A stretch of DNA of 5,502 bases from Bacteroidota bacterium (GCA_021778375.1 JAJYCM010000188.1:1-5502); one strand, 5' to 3'. Counted from the stretch's first letter, positions 1 through 5,502 are shown. The notes: a model not told the origin generated them from the letters alone. Numbers and translations: made by a program.

Positions 1-918
1 TCTGTATAATCTTACTTTTAGAACGCCGACCTTTTCTCCCTTGGAAATTAAATAGTCGATTGTCTCTTCAACAGCGCCTGCACCCGAACCCATTATTATA
101 ATAACTCTTTCAGCATCCGGTGCACCGACATAATCAAATAAATGATATTGCCTTCCAACGATTTTTGCAAACTTATCCATCTGCTTTTGTACAATTTCCG
201 GGCAATCATTATAATATTTATTTACCGTCTCTCTTCCCTGGAAATAAACATCCGGATTCTGAGCTGTTCCGCGCAGTACCGGGTGTTCCGGATTTAATGC
301 GCGCTTGCGATGTGCAAATACAAGCTCATCGTCAATCATATTACGAATATCTTCTGTTGTTAATTGTTCGATCTTCATTACTTCGTGCGAAGTTCTAAAA
401 CCATCGAAGAAATGCAAAAACGGAATGCGTGCTTCAAGCGTTGCAGCCTGGGCAATTAATGCGCAATCCATAACTTCCTGTACTGAGTTTGATGCTAACA
501 TTGCAAAACCGGTTGAGCGGGTAGACATTACATCACTATGATCTCCGAAAATCGAAAGCGCTTGAGCCGCAAGCGATCTTGCCGAAACATGAAATACCGT
601 TGATGTCAATTCACCAGCTATCTTAAACATGTTTGGAATCATTAAGAGCAAACCTTGCGAAGCTGTAAATGTCGTTGTAAGAGCGCCATTCTGTAATGCC
701 CCGTGAACGCTGCCTGAAGCTCCGCCTTCGCTTTGAAGTTCACTAACCGAGGGTATTTCATCCCATATATTCTTTTTGCCGACAGCCGACCATGCGTCGC
801 ACCATTCGCCCATGTTTGACGAAGGAGTTATCGGATATATTGCTATTACTTCATTTGTTTGATATGCCACATAAGCCGCTGCTTCGTTGCCATCAATCGT
901 TACTTTTTTCCTATGCAT
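1..918 (-). CDS. nifJ: Pyruvate:ferredoxin (flavodoxin) oxidoreductase, N-terminal part (truncated by window edge)
   Basis: This cytoplasmic enzyme oxidatively decarboxylates pyruvate with CoA to acetyl-CoA, CO2 and reduced ferredoxin or flavodoxin, using thiamine diphosphate and Fe-S clusters. Only the first 306 codons are visible; reading from 918 to base 1 there is no stop, so the gene continues off the left edge (the full family is about 1170-1200 residues). Visible are the pyrimidine-binding domain I (about residues 5-250) with YPITPSS at 28-34, and the start of domain II (about 270 onward, GSGAGAVEET). Thr31, Glu64 and Arg114 fall at the same numbers as the pyruvate/ThDP-contacting residues known from the Desulfovibrio africanus enzyme, which supports both the ATG at 918 and an intact active site. 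A weak GGAAAG ribosome site lies just upstream. The upstream neighbour is an ADP-forming acyl-CoA synthetase, which would use its product. The Fe-S domains and C-terminal ThDP domain lie outside the window, so their integrity cannot be judged. Confidence 0.96.
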   Translation of the reverse strand, partial: MHRKKVTIDGNEAAAYVAYQTNEVIAIYPITPSSNMGEWCDAWSAVGKKNIWDEIPSVSELQSEGGASGSVHGALQNGALTTTFTASQGLLLMIPNMFKIAGELTSTVFHVSARSLAAQALSIFGDHSDVMSTRSTGFAMLASNSVQEVMDCALIAQAATLEARIPFLHFFDGFRTSHEVMKIEQLTTEDIRNMIDDELVFAHRKRALNPEHPVLRGTAQNPDVYFQGRETVNKYYNDCPEIVQKQMDKFAKIVGRQYHLFDYVGAPDAERVIIIMGSGAGAVEETIDYLISKGEKVGVLKVRLYR

Positions 919-921
919 CTT

Positions 922-927
922 CTTTCC
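922..927 (-). promoter_or_regulatory. Weak ribosome binding site for nifJ
   Basis: The minus strand reads GGAAAG three bases before the ATG at 918. It is an imperfect purine-rich Shine-Dalgarno sequence set rather close to the start. It is consistent with the ATG at 918, which is better supported by the family numbering of the active-site residues. Confidence 0.4.
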
Positions 928-977
928 ACTTGTTTTGATTAAATTTGATCTATTTTGAGATGATTAGTAACTCTAAA

Positions 978-986
978 ATTATACCA
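978..986 (-). promoter_or_regulatory. Extended -10 promoter element upstream of nifJ
   Basis: On the minus strand this reads TGG-TATAAT, a perfect sigma70-type -10 hexamer preceded by the TGn extension. Transcription would begin near 970, leaving a leader of about 50 bases before the nifJ ATG at 918. No convincing -35 box is seen at 16-18 bases, which is common for extended -10 promoters. No Bacteroidetes-type -33 TTTG at the usual spacing is obvious. The call is inferred from sequence alone. Confidence 0.5.
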
Positions 987-1095
987 ATTCTTTTAAGCCA
1001 AAATGGTACTTTTTCTTGATTATTTTATCAAAAAAGGTAAAAGGGGAGACTGCAATTAGTCAATTTTCTTAATCTTGGGAATGACTATTGACTTC

Positions 1096-1168
1096 TGTCC
1101 GAATACAGAAAAAACTCCTTGAAATAATTTTCAGTCACTCGTCACTCGTTATTTTCCCTCTTCGGACA
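1096..1168. repeat. Inverted repeat TGTCCGAA / TTCGGACA
   Basis: TGTCCGAA at 1096-1103 is the exact reverse complement of TTCGGACA at 1161-1168, with 57 bases between. An 8-base match within a few hundred bases can arise by chance. It gains weight because the second arm directly abuts an arm of another, longer inverted repeat beginning at 1169. Confidence 0.4.
1134..1147. repeat. Tandem GTCACTC heptamer, two copies
   Basis: GTCACTC occurs twice head to tail (1134-1140 and 1141-1147). It belongs to the wider cluster of GTCAC/GTGAC words in this gap. It may be a slippage product or a small regulator site. Confidence 0.5.
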
Positions 1169-1300
1169 TTTTGTCACATATTACTCTTTTTCCCCTCTGT
1201 TTTTTGACCAAATTTTCCAAATTTCTACCAGGCCTGTAACAAGCCTCCACCAAAACTAAAATTCTCACCAATAAATTGCAGATAAAATAGTGTGACAAAA
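1169..1300. repeat. Perfect 10-base inverted repeat TTTTGTCACA / TGTGACAAAA
   Basis: TTTTGTCACA at 1169-1178 is the exact reverse complement of TGTGACAAAA at 1291-1300, enclosing 112 bases. The right arm is also part of a local dyad, GTGAC (1292-1296) with GTCAC (1309-1313). The arms could pair in a transcript from either strand, mark the ends of a small decayed element, or be a pair of binding sites for one regulator. No target-site duplication is evident next to the arms, so the mobile-element reading is weak. Confidence 0.45.
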
Positions 1301-1344
1301 ATGGCAAAGTCACCTTCGCTACAAGAATTGTGTACCAAGATTTA

Positions 1345-3405
1345 TTAAGACAATTTTATCCTTACATCTACCGCATATATGGTATTGTGTTCAGAGATAA
1401 TAACCGGGTTAAAATCGAACTCTAAAATTGAAGGATTATCTACCATCATTTGGGCTGCTGATTGAATTATTTCCTTAATTTTCGTTTTATCTATAGCCGT
1501 TTCCCCTCTGACTCCCTCAAGAAGTTTTCCCATTTTTGTTGCGGAAATTAATTCGTCAATATCGTTGTCGTTTAGGTAAGCAGATTTAATTGCCGTATCG
1601 TTATAAATTTCCACATATTTTCCTCCACTACCAAACATAATCACCGGCCCAAAAGCCGGATCTCTAAATCCACCGATCAATATTTCAAAGCGCGGTTTGA
1701 TGTAAGGTTGAATAAGAAATTCATCCAGATCAATTCCGTTAGTCTTAAAGTTTTCAAGTATTTCCATTTCAGCTTCAAGAAGTTGGTTTATATTCTTGAT
1801 ATTTACCTTAACTGCATTTATCTCAGACTTGTGCACAAGTTCCTTTGAAATCCCCTTTAATACAATCGGGAAAGCAAAATCTTCGATATGCTTGTTAATT
1901 TTACCGGCTGAGATAATTGTTGAACTGACAATCGGTATGTTATAATGTTTCAACATTAATTTTATTAAATCATTCGATACGAAAGAAGATTCTTTGCTTA
2001 GATCAAAACCGAAATTTTGAGGTGGTAAAATCTTGTGGTGAACTTTATTTCTATTTAAATAAAATAAAATGTTGGAAATGACTTCTGCCGGTTCTTCGGG
2101 ATTTCTAAATAAAGGTTTTTTATAGATTGAATTTTTCCGGTAATTCTCCCAAAACTCAGGCAGCGGCATGACAACTTGAAAGACAGGCTTGATGTTTTCA
2201 ATACTGTTAACAGCTTCTATTACTGCCATCGGAGAAACCATAACCGGTTCGACAAAAATAGAAATTACAGCATCAACATTTTCATCGGACAATAAAATTT
2301 CATTTACAGATTTATATTGTTCAGCACTGCCGCCGGGAAGAAGGTCAACCGGATTATTTACACTCCCTTCCTGATGTACAATTGCCCTTAACTTGTTTTT
2401 TGTTTTCTCACTTAATCTTGAGAGCGTCAAGTTTTTTTCTCCTAGCGCATCTACTGCCAATATTGCCGGACCGCCGGCATTTGTTACAACGCCAATTCTA
2501 TTACCTAAAGGATGCGTAAAATTCTCAAACCCTTTTGATGTGTTAAAAAGAGCGGCAAGAGTATTAACACGAATAATTCCAAACTGGTTCAATACGGCAT
2601 CCACAACTTTATCGCTTGTTCCGATTGCGCCTGTGTGAGACGATGCGGCTATTATTCCCTCAGCAGTTCTTCCTGCTTTAAGAATAATAATAGGCTTAAA
2701 ATTAATTTCTTTAGATACTATTTTCAGGAATGATTCTCCGTCAGTAAAACTTTCTAAATAAAGAGCGATAGTCTTTATATTATCATCCGACTGCCAGAAT
2801 TCCAAAAGATCATTTTCACAGATATCCGCCTTATTTCCAACGCTAATAAAATGCCCGAATTTAATATCTGTTTCCCGAAGTGAATTTAGTATAGCCGCAC
2901 CGATTGCTCCGCTTTGCGAAAGAAAAGCAGTATAGCCGGTTTCCGGTTTTTCGGCGACAAAAGTAGCATTAAGCCTTATATTCTTAAAAGTGTTTATTAC
3001 TCCCATGCAATTTGGCCCCACTAACCTCGCTCCCGATGCTCTAACCTTTTCAATAATTTTATACTCAAATTCAGCGCCTTCCACGCCCACTTCCTTAAAA
3101 CCGGCTGTAATCAGAATTATACTCTTAATGTTTTTTAGCAATACGTTATCGAGTGAATCATCGACAAATTGTTTTGGGACAACAACGATGGCAAGATCAA
3201 TTCCATCAGGTAATTCCGGAATGGATTTATAGCCTTTGTAACCGAGCAAAAAATCCGCATTCGGATTTACAGGATATATTTCACCAACAAATCCATAATT
3301 TTTAATCGACCTCAAAAGCTCGTATCCAATACTTTTTTCCTTCTGCGAAGCGCCCACAACAGCAATTTTAGAAGGATAGAAAAATTTTTTAATCTCTGCA
3401 TTCAT
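1345..3405 (-). CDS. Acetate/acyl-CoA ligase (ADP-forming), fused alpha-beta subunits
   Basis: This cytoplasmic enzyme converts an acyl-CoA (acetyl-CoA most likely), ADP and phosphate into the free acid, CoA and ATP, passing phosphate through histidines. The 686 residues show the usual fused order. First is a CoA-binding Rossmann domain (VVGAS at 16-20, GPNCMG at 130-135). Next is a succinyl-CoA-ligase-like domain (SQSGAIG at 163-169, VVTNAGGPA at 306-314). Last is an ATP-grasp domain (about 465-686; LVHKSE at 523-528, FGSGG at 591-595, LEFDFNP at 661-667). His257 in SSHTGA and Glu218 in YLESF match the phosphohistidine and catalytic Glu of the archaeal alpha subunit. His525 matches the second histidine of the beta subunit, and Asp664 is a plausible partner. 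There is no C-terminal acetyltransferase domain, so it is not the Pat lysine acetylase. A good Shine-Dalgarno (GGAGA) precedes the ATG. The downstream same-strand neighbour is nifJ, source of acetyl-CoA, which favours ATP-forming acetate production. Acetate over propionate or another acid is inference. Confidence 0.93.
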   Translation of the reverse strand: MNAEIKKFFYPSKIAVVGASQKEKSIGYELLRSIKNYGFVGEIYPVNPNADFLLGYKGYKSIPELPDGIDLAIVVVPKQFVDDSLDNVLLKNIKSIILITAGFKEVGVEGAEFEYKIIEKVRASGARLVGPNCMGVINTFKNIRLNATFVAEKPETGYTAFLSQSGAIGAAILNSLRETDIKFGHFISVGNKADICENDLLEFWQSDDNIKTIALYLESFTDGESFLKIVSKEINFKPIIILKAGRTAEGIIAASSHTGAIGTSDKVVDAVLNQFGIIRVNTLAALFNTSKGFENFTHPLGNRIGVVTNAGGPAILAVDALGEKNLTLSRLSEKTKNKLRAIVHQEGSVNNPVDLLPGGSAEQYKSVNEILLSDENVDAVISIFVEPVMVSPMAVIEAVNSIENIKPVFQVVMPLPEFWENYRKNSIYKKPLFRNPEEPAEVISNILFYLNRNKVHHKILPPQNFGFDLSKESSFVSNDLIKLMLKHYNIPIVSSTIISAGKINKHIEDFAFPIVLKGISKELVHKSEINAVKVNIKNINQLLEAEMEILENFKTNGIDLDEFLIQPYIKPRFEILIGGFRDPAFGPVIMFGSGGKYVEIYNDTAIKSAYLNDNDIDELISATKMGKLLEGVRGETAIDKTKIKEIIQSAAQMMVDNPSILEFDFNPVIISEHNTIYAVDVRIKLS

Positions 3406-3412
3406 CAGTGAT

Positions 3413-3417
3413 TCTCC
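3413..3417 (-). promoter_or_regulatory. Ribosome binding site of the acyl-CoA synthetase gene
   Basis: The minus strand reads GGAGA, ending seven bases before the ATG at 3405. This is a good Shine-Dalgarno sequence and fixes the start. The GGGPS gene starting on the other side of this region has none. Confidence 0.65.
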
Positions 3418-3444
3418 AAAGCTTTTTAGTAATTTTGGGACGAG

Positions 3445-3465
3445 AATATTTTAATTGAAAATATT
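3445..3465. repeat. AT-rich perfect dyad AATATTTT-5-AAAATATT
   Basis: AATATTTT (3445-3452) and AAAATATT (3458-3465) are perfect reverse complements around a five-base centre. The dyad lies 40-60 bases upstream of the synthetase ATG, where the 5' leader or promoter would be. It is a candidate operator. AT-only dyads arise easily in such AT-rich DNA, so support is modest. Confidence 0.4.
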
Positions 3466-3527
3466 AAATAAACCAGTTCGATCAATTTATGAATTTTAAG
3501 CCAATTCTATCACATCTTTTCAGTTCG

Positions 3528-3593
3528 AAAATATTGATAGCGCTTTCAAAAAAGAAAATATAAGCCAAAAATGTCGCTATTTAAAATATTGAT
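3528..3593. repeat. Repeated AAAATATTGAT and an imperfect inverted repeat in the divergent promoter region
   Basis: AAAATATTGAT occurs twice in direct orientation (3528-3538 and 3583-3593). Overlapping these, ATAGCG (3537-3542) is the reverse complement of CGCTAT (3575-3580), flanked on both outer sides by AATATT, which gives a larger imperfect dyad centred near 3559-3560. It sits between two divergently transcribed genes, so a regulator bound here could affect both. No confident -35/-10 pair was found for either gene. Confidence 0.4.
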
Positions 3594-3662
3594 GAACTTG
3601 GGGCATATTCTTTTTTATGAAACTCAAAATTTTTATATTCGTTTATCATAACTGAATCTTTT

Positions 3663-4421
3663 ATGAAAATATATAATTATCTGCTAAATACTGTTTCGCA
3701 AAAAGGCGCGGCTTATTTAGTTTTGCTTGATCCGGATAAGTTGACCGATAATGATTTATCCCGGTTTATAACTCATTGTGAACATTCCGGCGTAGATGGA
3801 TTTTTGGTCGGAGGAAGCCTAATGATTAACGGCAACTTTGACGACTTCCTTTCTAAAGTGAAATCTATTACAACTTTACCTGTAATAATTTTCCCTGGAA
3901 GCGAAAATCAAATTTGTCAATCTGCGGATGCAATTCTATTTATTTCCGTAGTAAGTGGAAGAAATGCGGAACACTTAATCGGCAAGCATGTTTTAGCAGC
4001 TCCCTTGATTAGAAAATATAATTTGGAACCGATTTCAACCGGATATATTATCGTAGAATCAGGCTCAATTACCACTGCAGAATATATGAGCGGAAGTTTT
4101 CCCGTTCCAAAAAACAAACCTGAAATCGCGGCAGCTACAGCACTTGCAGCAGAATATCTTGGTATGAAATTAATCTATCTTGAAGCCGGCTCCGGCGCTG
4201 ATAATCCAGTTTCAAACGAAATGGTTAAAGCAGTTTCAAGCATTTGCAGTGTTCCGGTAATAGTCGGCGGCGGTATTAGGTCTCCACAAATCGCACGTGA
4301 AAAAATTAAAAGCGGCGCTAAGATTCTTGTGACCGGAAATTATTTGGAAGATGAAAATAACTGGAGCTTGATAAAAGAGTTTGCGAATGCTGTGCATGTA
4401 AAAATACCTATTACTGTTTAG
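3663..4421 (+). CDS. GGGPS-family prenylglyceryl-phosphate synthase (bacterial group II type)
   Basis: Members join sn-glycerol-1-phosphate to a polyprenyl diphosphate (geranylgeranyl in archaea, heptaprenyl in Bacillus PcrB) by an ether bond, the first committed step of archaeal-type lipids. The 252 residues form a single TIM barrel of normal family length. LLDPDK (21-26) carries acidic residues fitting the Mg-diphosphate site, followed by VGGS (49-52) and FPGS (77-80). The glycerol-phosphate and phosphate-binding motifs are YLEAGSGA (172-179), GGGIRS (202-207) and TGN (224-226). All motifs look intact, so the gene is probably functional. The length, and its presence in a bacterium with heptose genes, suggest the group II enzymes known from Bacteroidetes and relatives. 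The prenyl length cannot be read from the sequence. The ATG at 3663 has no Shine-Dalgarno sequence. gmhA follows after 28 bases, probably in the same transcript. No glycerol-1-phosphate dehydrogenase or second prenyltransferase is in the window, so the final lipid is unknown. Confidence 0.93.
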   Translation: MKIYNYLLNTVSQKGAAYLVLLDPDKLTDNDLSRFITHCEHSGVDGFLVGGSLMINGNFDDFLSKVKSITTLPVIIFPGSENQICQSADAILFISVVSGRNAEHLIGKHVLAAPLIRKYNLEPISTGYIIVESGSITTAEYMSGSFPVPKNKPEIAAATALAAEYLGMKLIYLEAGSGADNPVSNEMVKAVSSICSVPVIVGGGIRSPQIAREKIKSGAKILVTGNYLEDENNWSLIKEFANAVHVKIPITV

Positions 4422-4449
4422 AAAAAACTAAATCATTAGATTGGGAAAT

Positions 4450-5034
4450 ATGGATAAGAAAAAATTCGCAATAGATTCTCTTATTGAAAGCTCAGAAACA
4501 AAAATTAAAATACAGAACGAATGTTTACCCGGTATTCTTGATTCGATTAATCTTTTAGTTGATGCATATAAGAATGGAAAGAAACTTCTTCTTTGCGGCA
4601 ATGGCGGAAGCGCCGCAGATTGTCAGCATATAGCAACCGAATTAATGATTAGATTAAATCATAATATTAGCCGTCCCGCTCTTGCTGCAATAGCTTTAAC
4701 GACCGATACATCTAATCTAACAGCCGGAGGCAACGACATCGGTTACGAAAATATTTTTGCCCGCAATGTTGAAGGCTTGGGAAATAACGGTGACGTTCTT
4801 CTTGCCATTTCTACGAGCGGGAATTCTCCAAACGTTATTAAAGCTGTTGAAATGGCGCATTCCAAAAAAATGAAGGTAATCGGATTTCTCGGCGGTTCCG
4901 GTGGAAAATTAAATTCAATTGTGGATATTCCTATTGTAGTCCCGTCAAATAATACGCAGCGTATCCAAGAAGGACATATTACAATAGCGCATATTATTTG
5001 TGAACTAACCGAATACGAACTTTACGGAAAGTAG
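4450..5034 (+). CDS. gmhA: D-sedoheptulose-7-phosphate isomerase (phosphoheptose isomerase)
   Basis: This cytoplasmic enzyme turns sedoheptulose-7-phosphate into D-glycero-D-manno-heptose-7-phosphate, the first step toward ADP-heptose for the LPS core or other surface glycans. From the ATG at 4450 it has 194 residues, close to the 192 of E. coli GmhA. It is a single SIS domain: CGNGGSAADCQH at 49-60, TSNLTAGGND at 87-96, the sugar-phosphate loop STSGNS at 121-126, and the C-terminal RIQEGHITIAH at 171-181. The metal and catalytic set is complete: His60, Glu64, Gln173 and His181 correspond to E. coli His61, Glu65, Gln172 and His180. An in-frame TTG at 4441 would add three residues, but it has no ribosome site, so the ATG is preferred. 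The gene lies 28 bases after the GGGPS gene and is likely co-transcribed with it. The other heptose genes (hldE, gmhB, hldD) are not here. Related SIS proteins acting on other sugar phosphates exist, but the conserved metal site favours GmhA. Confidence 0.92.
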   Translation: MDKKKFAIDSLIESSETKIKIQNECLPGILDSINLLVDAYKNGKKLLLCGNGGSAADCQHIATELMIRLNHNISRPALAAIALTTDTSNLTAGGNDIGYENIFARNVEGLGNNGDVLLAISTSGNSPNVIKAVEMAHSKKMKVIGFLGGSGGKLNSIVDIPIVVPSNNTQRIQEGHITIAHIICELTEYELYGK

Positions 5035-5050
5035 AGTGAAGTAGATTTTC

Positions 5051-5091
5051 TAATTGATTTATTCAATTACCCTTCTGATAGATAAATCTAT
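5051..5091. terminator. Two AT-rich hairpins just after gmhA; possible weak terminator
   Basis: TAATTGA (5051-5057) pairs with TCAATTA (5063-5069) around a five-base loop. ATAGAT (5078-5083) pairs with ATCTAT (5086-5091) around two bases. They lie 17-57 bases after the gmhA stop. Neither is GC-rich and neither is followed directly by a T-run, although a T-rich stretch lies at 5101-5112. They could slow polymerase, but a classic intrinsic terminator is not shown. Confidence 0.25.
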
Positions 5092-5201
5092 GGGCTGCTA
5101 TTTTCTTTTATTTAGATATTTCCTTACCAAGAAAGATTAGACTACACTGATCAATTTCAGAAGTAAAGCCAGCTACTTCTTAACATTGAATAGGCAGCCC
5201 A
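5091..5201. repeat. Long-range inverted repeat TGGGCTGC / GCAGCCCA
   Basis: TGGGCTGC at 5091-5098 is the reverse complement of GCAGCCCA at 5194-5201. Pairing continues as TAT (5099-5101) with ATA (5190-5192) across a single bulged G at 5193, giving 11 pairs in all. The arms enclose about 88 bases that contain a further perfect hairpin, AGAAGTA (5159-5165) with TACTTCT (5174-5180). The right arm overlaps the CCCACGAC hairpin beginning at 5198, so the two foldings compete. This may mark the edges of a small non-coding palindromic element. No coding sequence lies inside. Confidence 0.45.
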
Positions 5202-5260
5202 CGACCTCAGTCGTGGGTATAAAAACGCCACCCAAATCCTGGAAGTCGTTTCAACGACTT
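5198..5260. repeat. Two-hairpin REP/BIME-like palindromic unit between convergent genes
   Basis: The first hairpin is CCCACGAC-CTCA-GTCGTGGG (5198-5217), a perfect eight-pair GC-rich stem. After 25 bases the second is AAGTCGTT-TC-AACGACTT (5243-5260), a perfect eight-base palindrome. Both stems share the words ACGAC and GTCGT but in opposite order, so alternative pairing between the two is possible. Two unequal hairpins joined by a short linker between convergent genes is the layout of REP/BIME elements spread by IS200-like (RAYT) transposases. That assignment is inference because no second copy or transposase is in the window. The second hairpin starts four bases after the DUF192 stop on the minus strand and may protect or end that transcript, but no T-run follows either stem. 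Confidence 0.55.
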
Positions 5261-5264
5261 ATTG

Positions 5265-5502
5265 CTATCTCTTCCATGAAATTTTATCGCCGGTTTTAAT
5301 TTTATATTTGTCAGTATATCCTAAGCTTACTTCAATTACATACATTGCGGGCGCCGTTGAAGCATAAGTTTGATCCGATAAAGTTTTAGTAGCATGTTGT
5401 ATAGTTACAATTTTATCCTTAGAATTCACAAAAATCATATCCAACGGTATGTATGTATTCCTCATCCAAAAATTTTGTATAGTGTCAATAGGAAAAATAA
5501 AA
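5265..5502 (-). CDS. DUF192 family protein, C-terminal part (truncated by window edge)
   Basis: The function of this family is not established. Members are small proteins, often secreted or periplasmic, sometimes with a signal peptide. The minus-strand frame runs from 5502 to a TAG at 5267-5265 and shows 78 codons. An in-frame ATG at 5465 is not the true start. The frame stays open upstream of it, and the residues there (FPID..IQNFW) run directly into MRNTYIPLDMIF, forming the hallmark FWMRNTYIPLD block of the family. The second conserved block is also present near the C-terminus: VIEVSLGY, then KIKTGDKISW. The missing N-terminal part would normally hold the LMFR/GMLFVF segment and any signal peptide. 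The gene converges on gmhA across a palindrome-rich spacer, so the two are unlikely to share regulation. Confidence 0.88.
   Translation of the reverse strand, partial: FIFPIDTIQNFWMRNTYIPLDMIFVNSKDKIVTIQHATKTLSDQTYASTAPAMYVIEVSLGYTDKYKIKTGDKISWKR

Larger units (their letters stand above)
919..1344. other. 426-base non-coding gap between the acyl-CoA synthetase gene and nifJ
   Basis: No open frame here resembles a protein. On the minus strand it holds the 3' flank of the synthetase gene and the 5' leader and promoter of nifJ (978-986). There is no GC-rich hairpin plus T-run after the synthetase stop, so read-through into nifJ cannot be excluded. Between 1096 and 1313 it is rich in small repeats: an 8-base and a 10-base inverted repeat whose inner arms abut at 1168/1169, five GTCAC/GTGAC words, and four ACCA words (1207, 1227, 1249, 1267) spaced 18-22 bases apart. 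A compact hairpin, TTCTGT-6-ACAGAA, lies at 1093-1110. It could be a structured leader, a regulatory region or a decayed element. The sequence does not decide between these. Confidence 0.6.

Noticed and set aside
120..541. Plus-strand open frames (120-398 and 305-541)
   Set aside because: They lie opposite nifJ, whose minus-strand frame has full family motifs. Their own translations show no recognisable domain.
1291..1314. CRP/FNR-like operator (TGTGA ... TCAC)
   Set aside because: The half-sites are separated by more than the six-base CRP gap and the four-base FNR gap, so it does not fit either consensus.
2189..3232. Plus-strand open frames within 2189-2374, 2393-2638 and 2990-3232
   Set aside because: They are antisense to the acyl-CoA synthetase gene, with low-complexity translations and no motifs.
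1345..3405. Pat-type protein lysine acetyltransferase
   Set aside because: The protein ends with the ATP-grasp domain at 686 residues and lacks the extra GNAT domain of Pat.
3917..4117. Minus-strand open frame of 66 codons
   Set aside because: It lies wholly opposite the GGGPS gene and has no domain or ribosome-site support.
4441..4449. TTG start for gmhA three codons upstream
   Set aside because: There is no Shine-Dalgarno before it, and the ATG at 4450 gives the usual family length.
5198..5260. Intrinsic terminator or CRISPR repeat
   Set aside because: Neither hairpin is followed by a T-run on either strand, and the two palindromes differ and are not part of a regularly spaced array.

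Overview
This is an AT-rich stretch of bacterial chromosome with five protein genes, two of them cut by the window edges. The gene set points to an anaerobic or facultative Gram-negative bacterium of the Bacteroidota/Ignavibacteriota (FCB) type. The signs are a homodimer-type pyruvate:ferredoxin oxidoreductase, a fused ADP-forming acyl-CoA synthetase, a bacterial GGGPS-family prenylglyceryl-phosphate synthase, and a heptose isomerase implying an LPS-type outer envelope. This placement is inferred from protein families; no marker gene is present.

Left half, minus strand. An ADP-forming acetate (acyl)-CoA ligase (3405 to 1345) is followed, after a 426-base gap, by the first 306 codons of nifJ (918 to beyond base 1). 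Together they make a short energy pathway: pyruvate is oxidised to acetyl-CoA and reduced ferredoxin, then acetyl-CoA is converted to acetate with ATP formed from ADP. The gap contains a good extended -10 promoter for nifJ, so nifJ probably has its own transcript. The gap also has an unexplained cluster of GTCAC/GTGAC words and long-range inverted repeats.

Centre. A 257-base AT-rich divergent region (3406-3662) separates the synthetase from a plus-strand pair and carries several AT-rich dyads.

Right half. The plus-strand pair is a GGGPS-family synthase (3663-4421) and gmhA (4450-5034), 28 bases apart and probably co-transcribed. Both products point to the cell envelope: one makes a prenyl-glycerol-phosphate, the other starts the ADP-heptose pathway. 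A 230-base non-coding stretch follows, holding several hairpins, including a two-hairpin REP/BIME-like unit. Last is the 3' part of a convergent minus-strand DUF192 gene, which is open at the right edge.

I see no CRISPR array, phage gene, transposase, RNA gene or obviously new multi-gene system. The points most worth a second look are the bacterial GGGPS next to gmhA, the structured gap upstream of nifJ, and the palindromic repeat cluster between the convergent genes.
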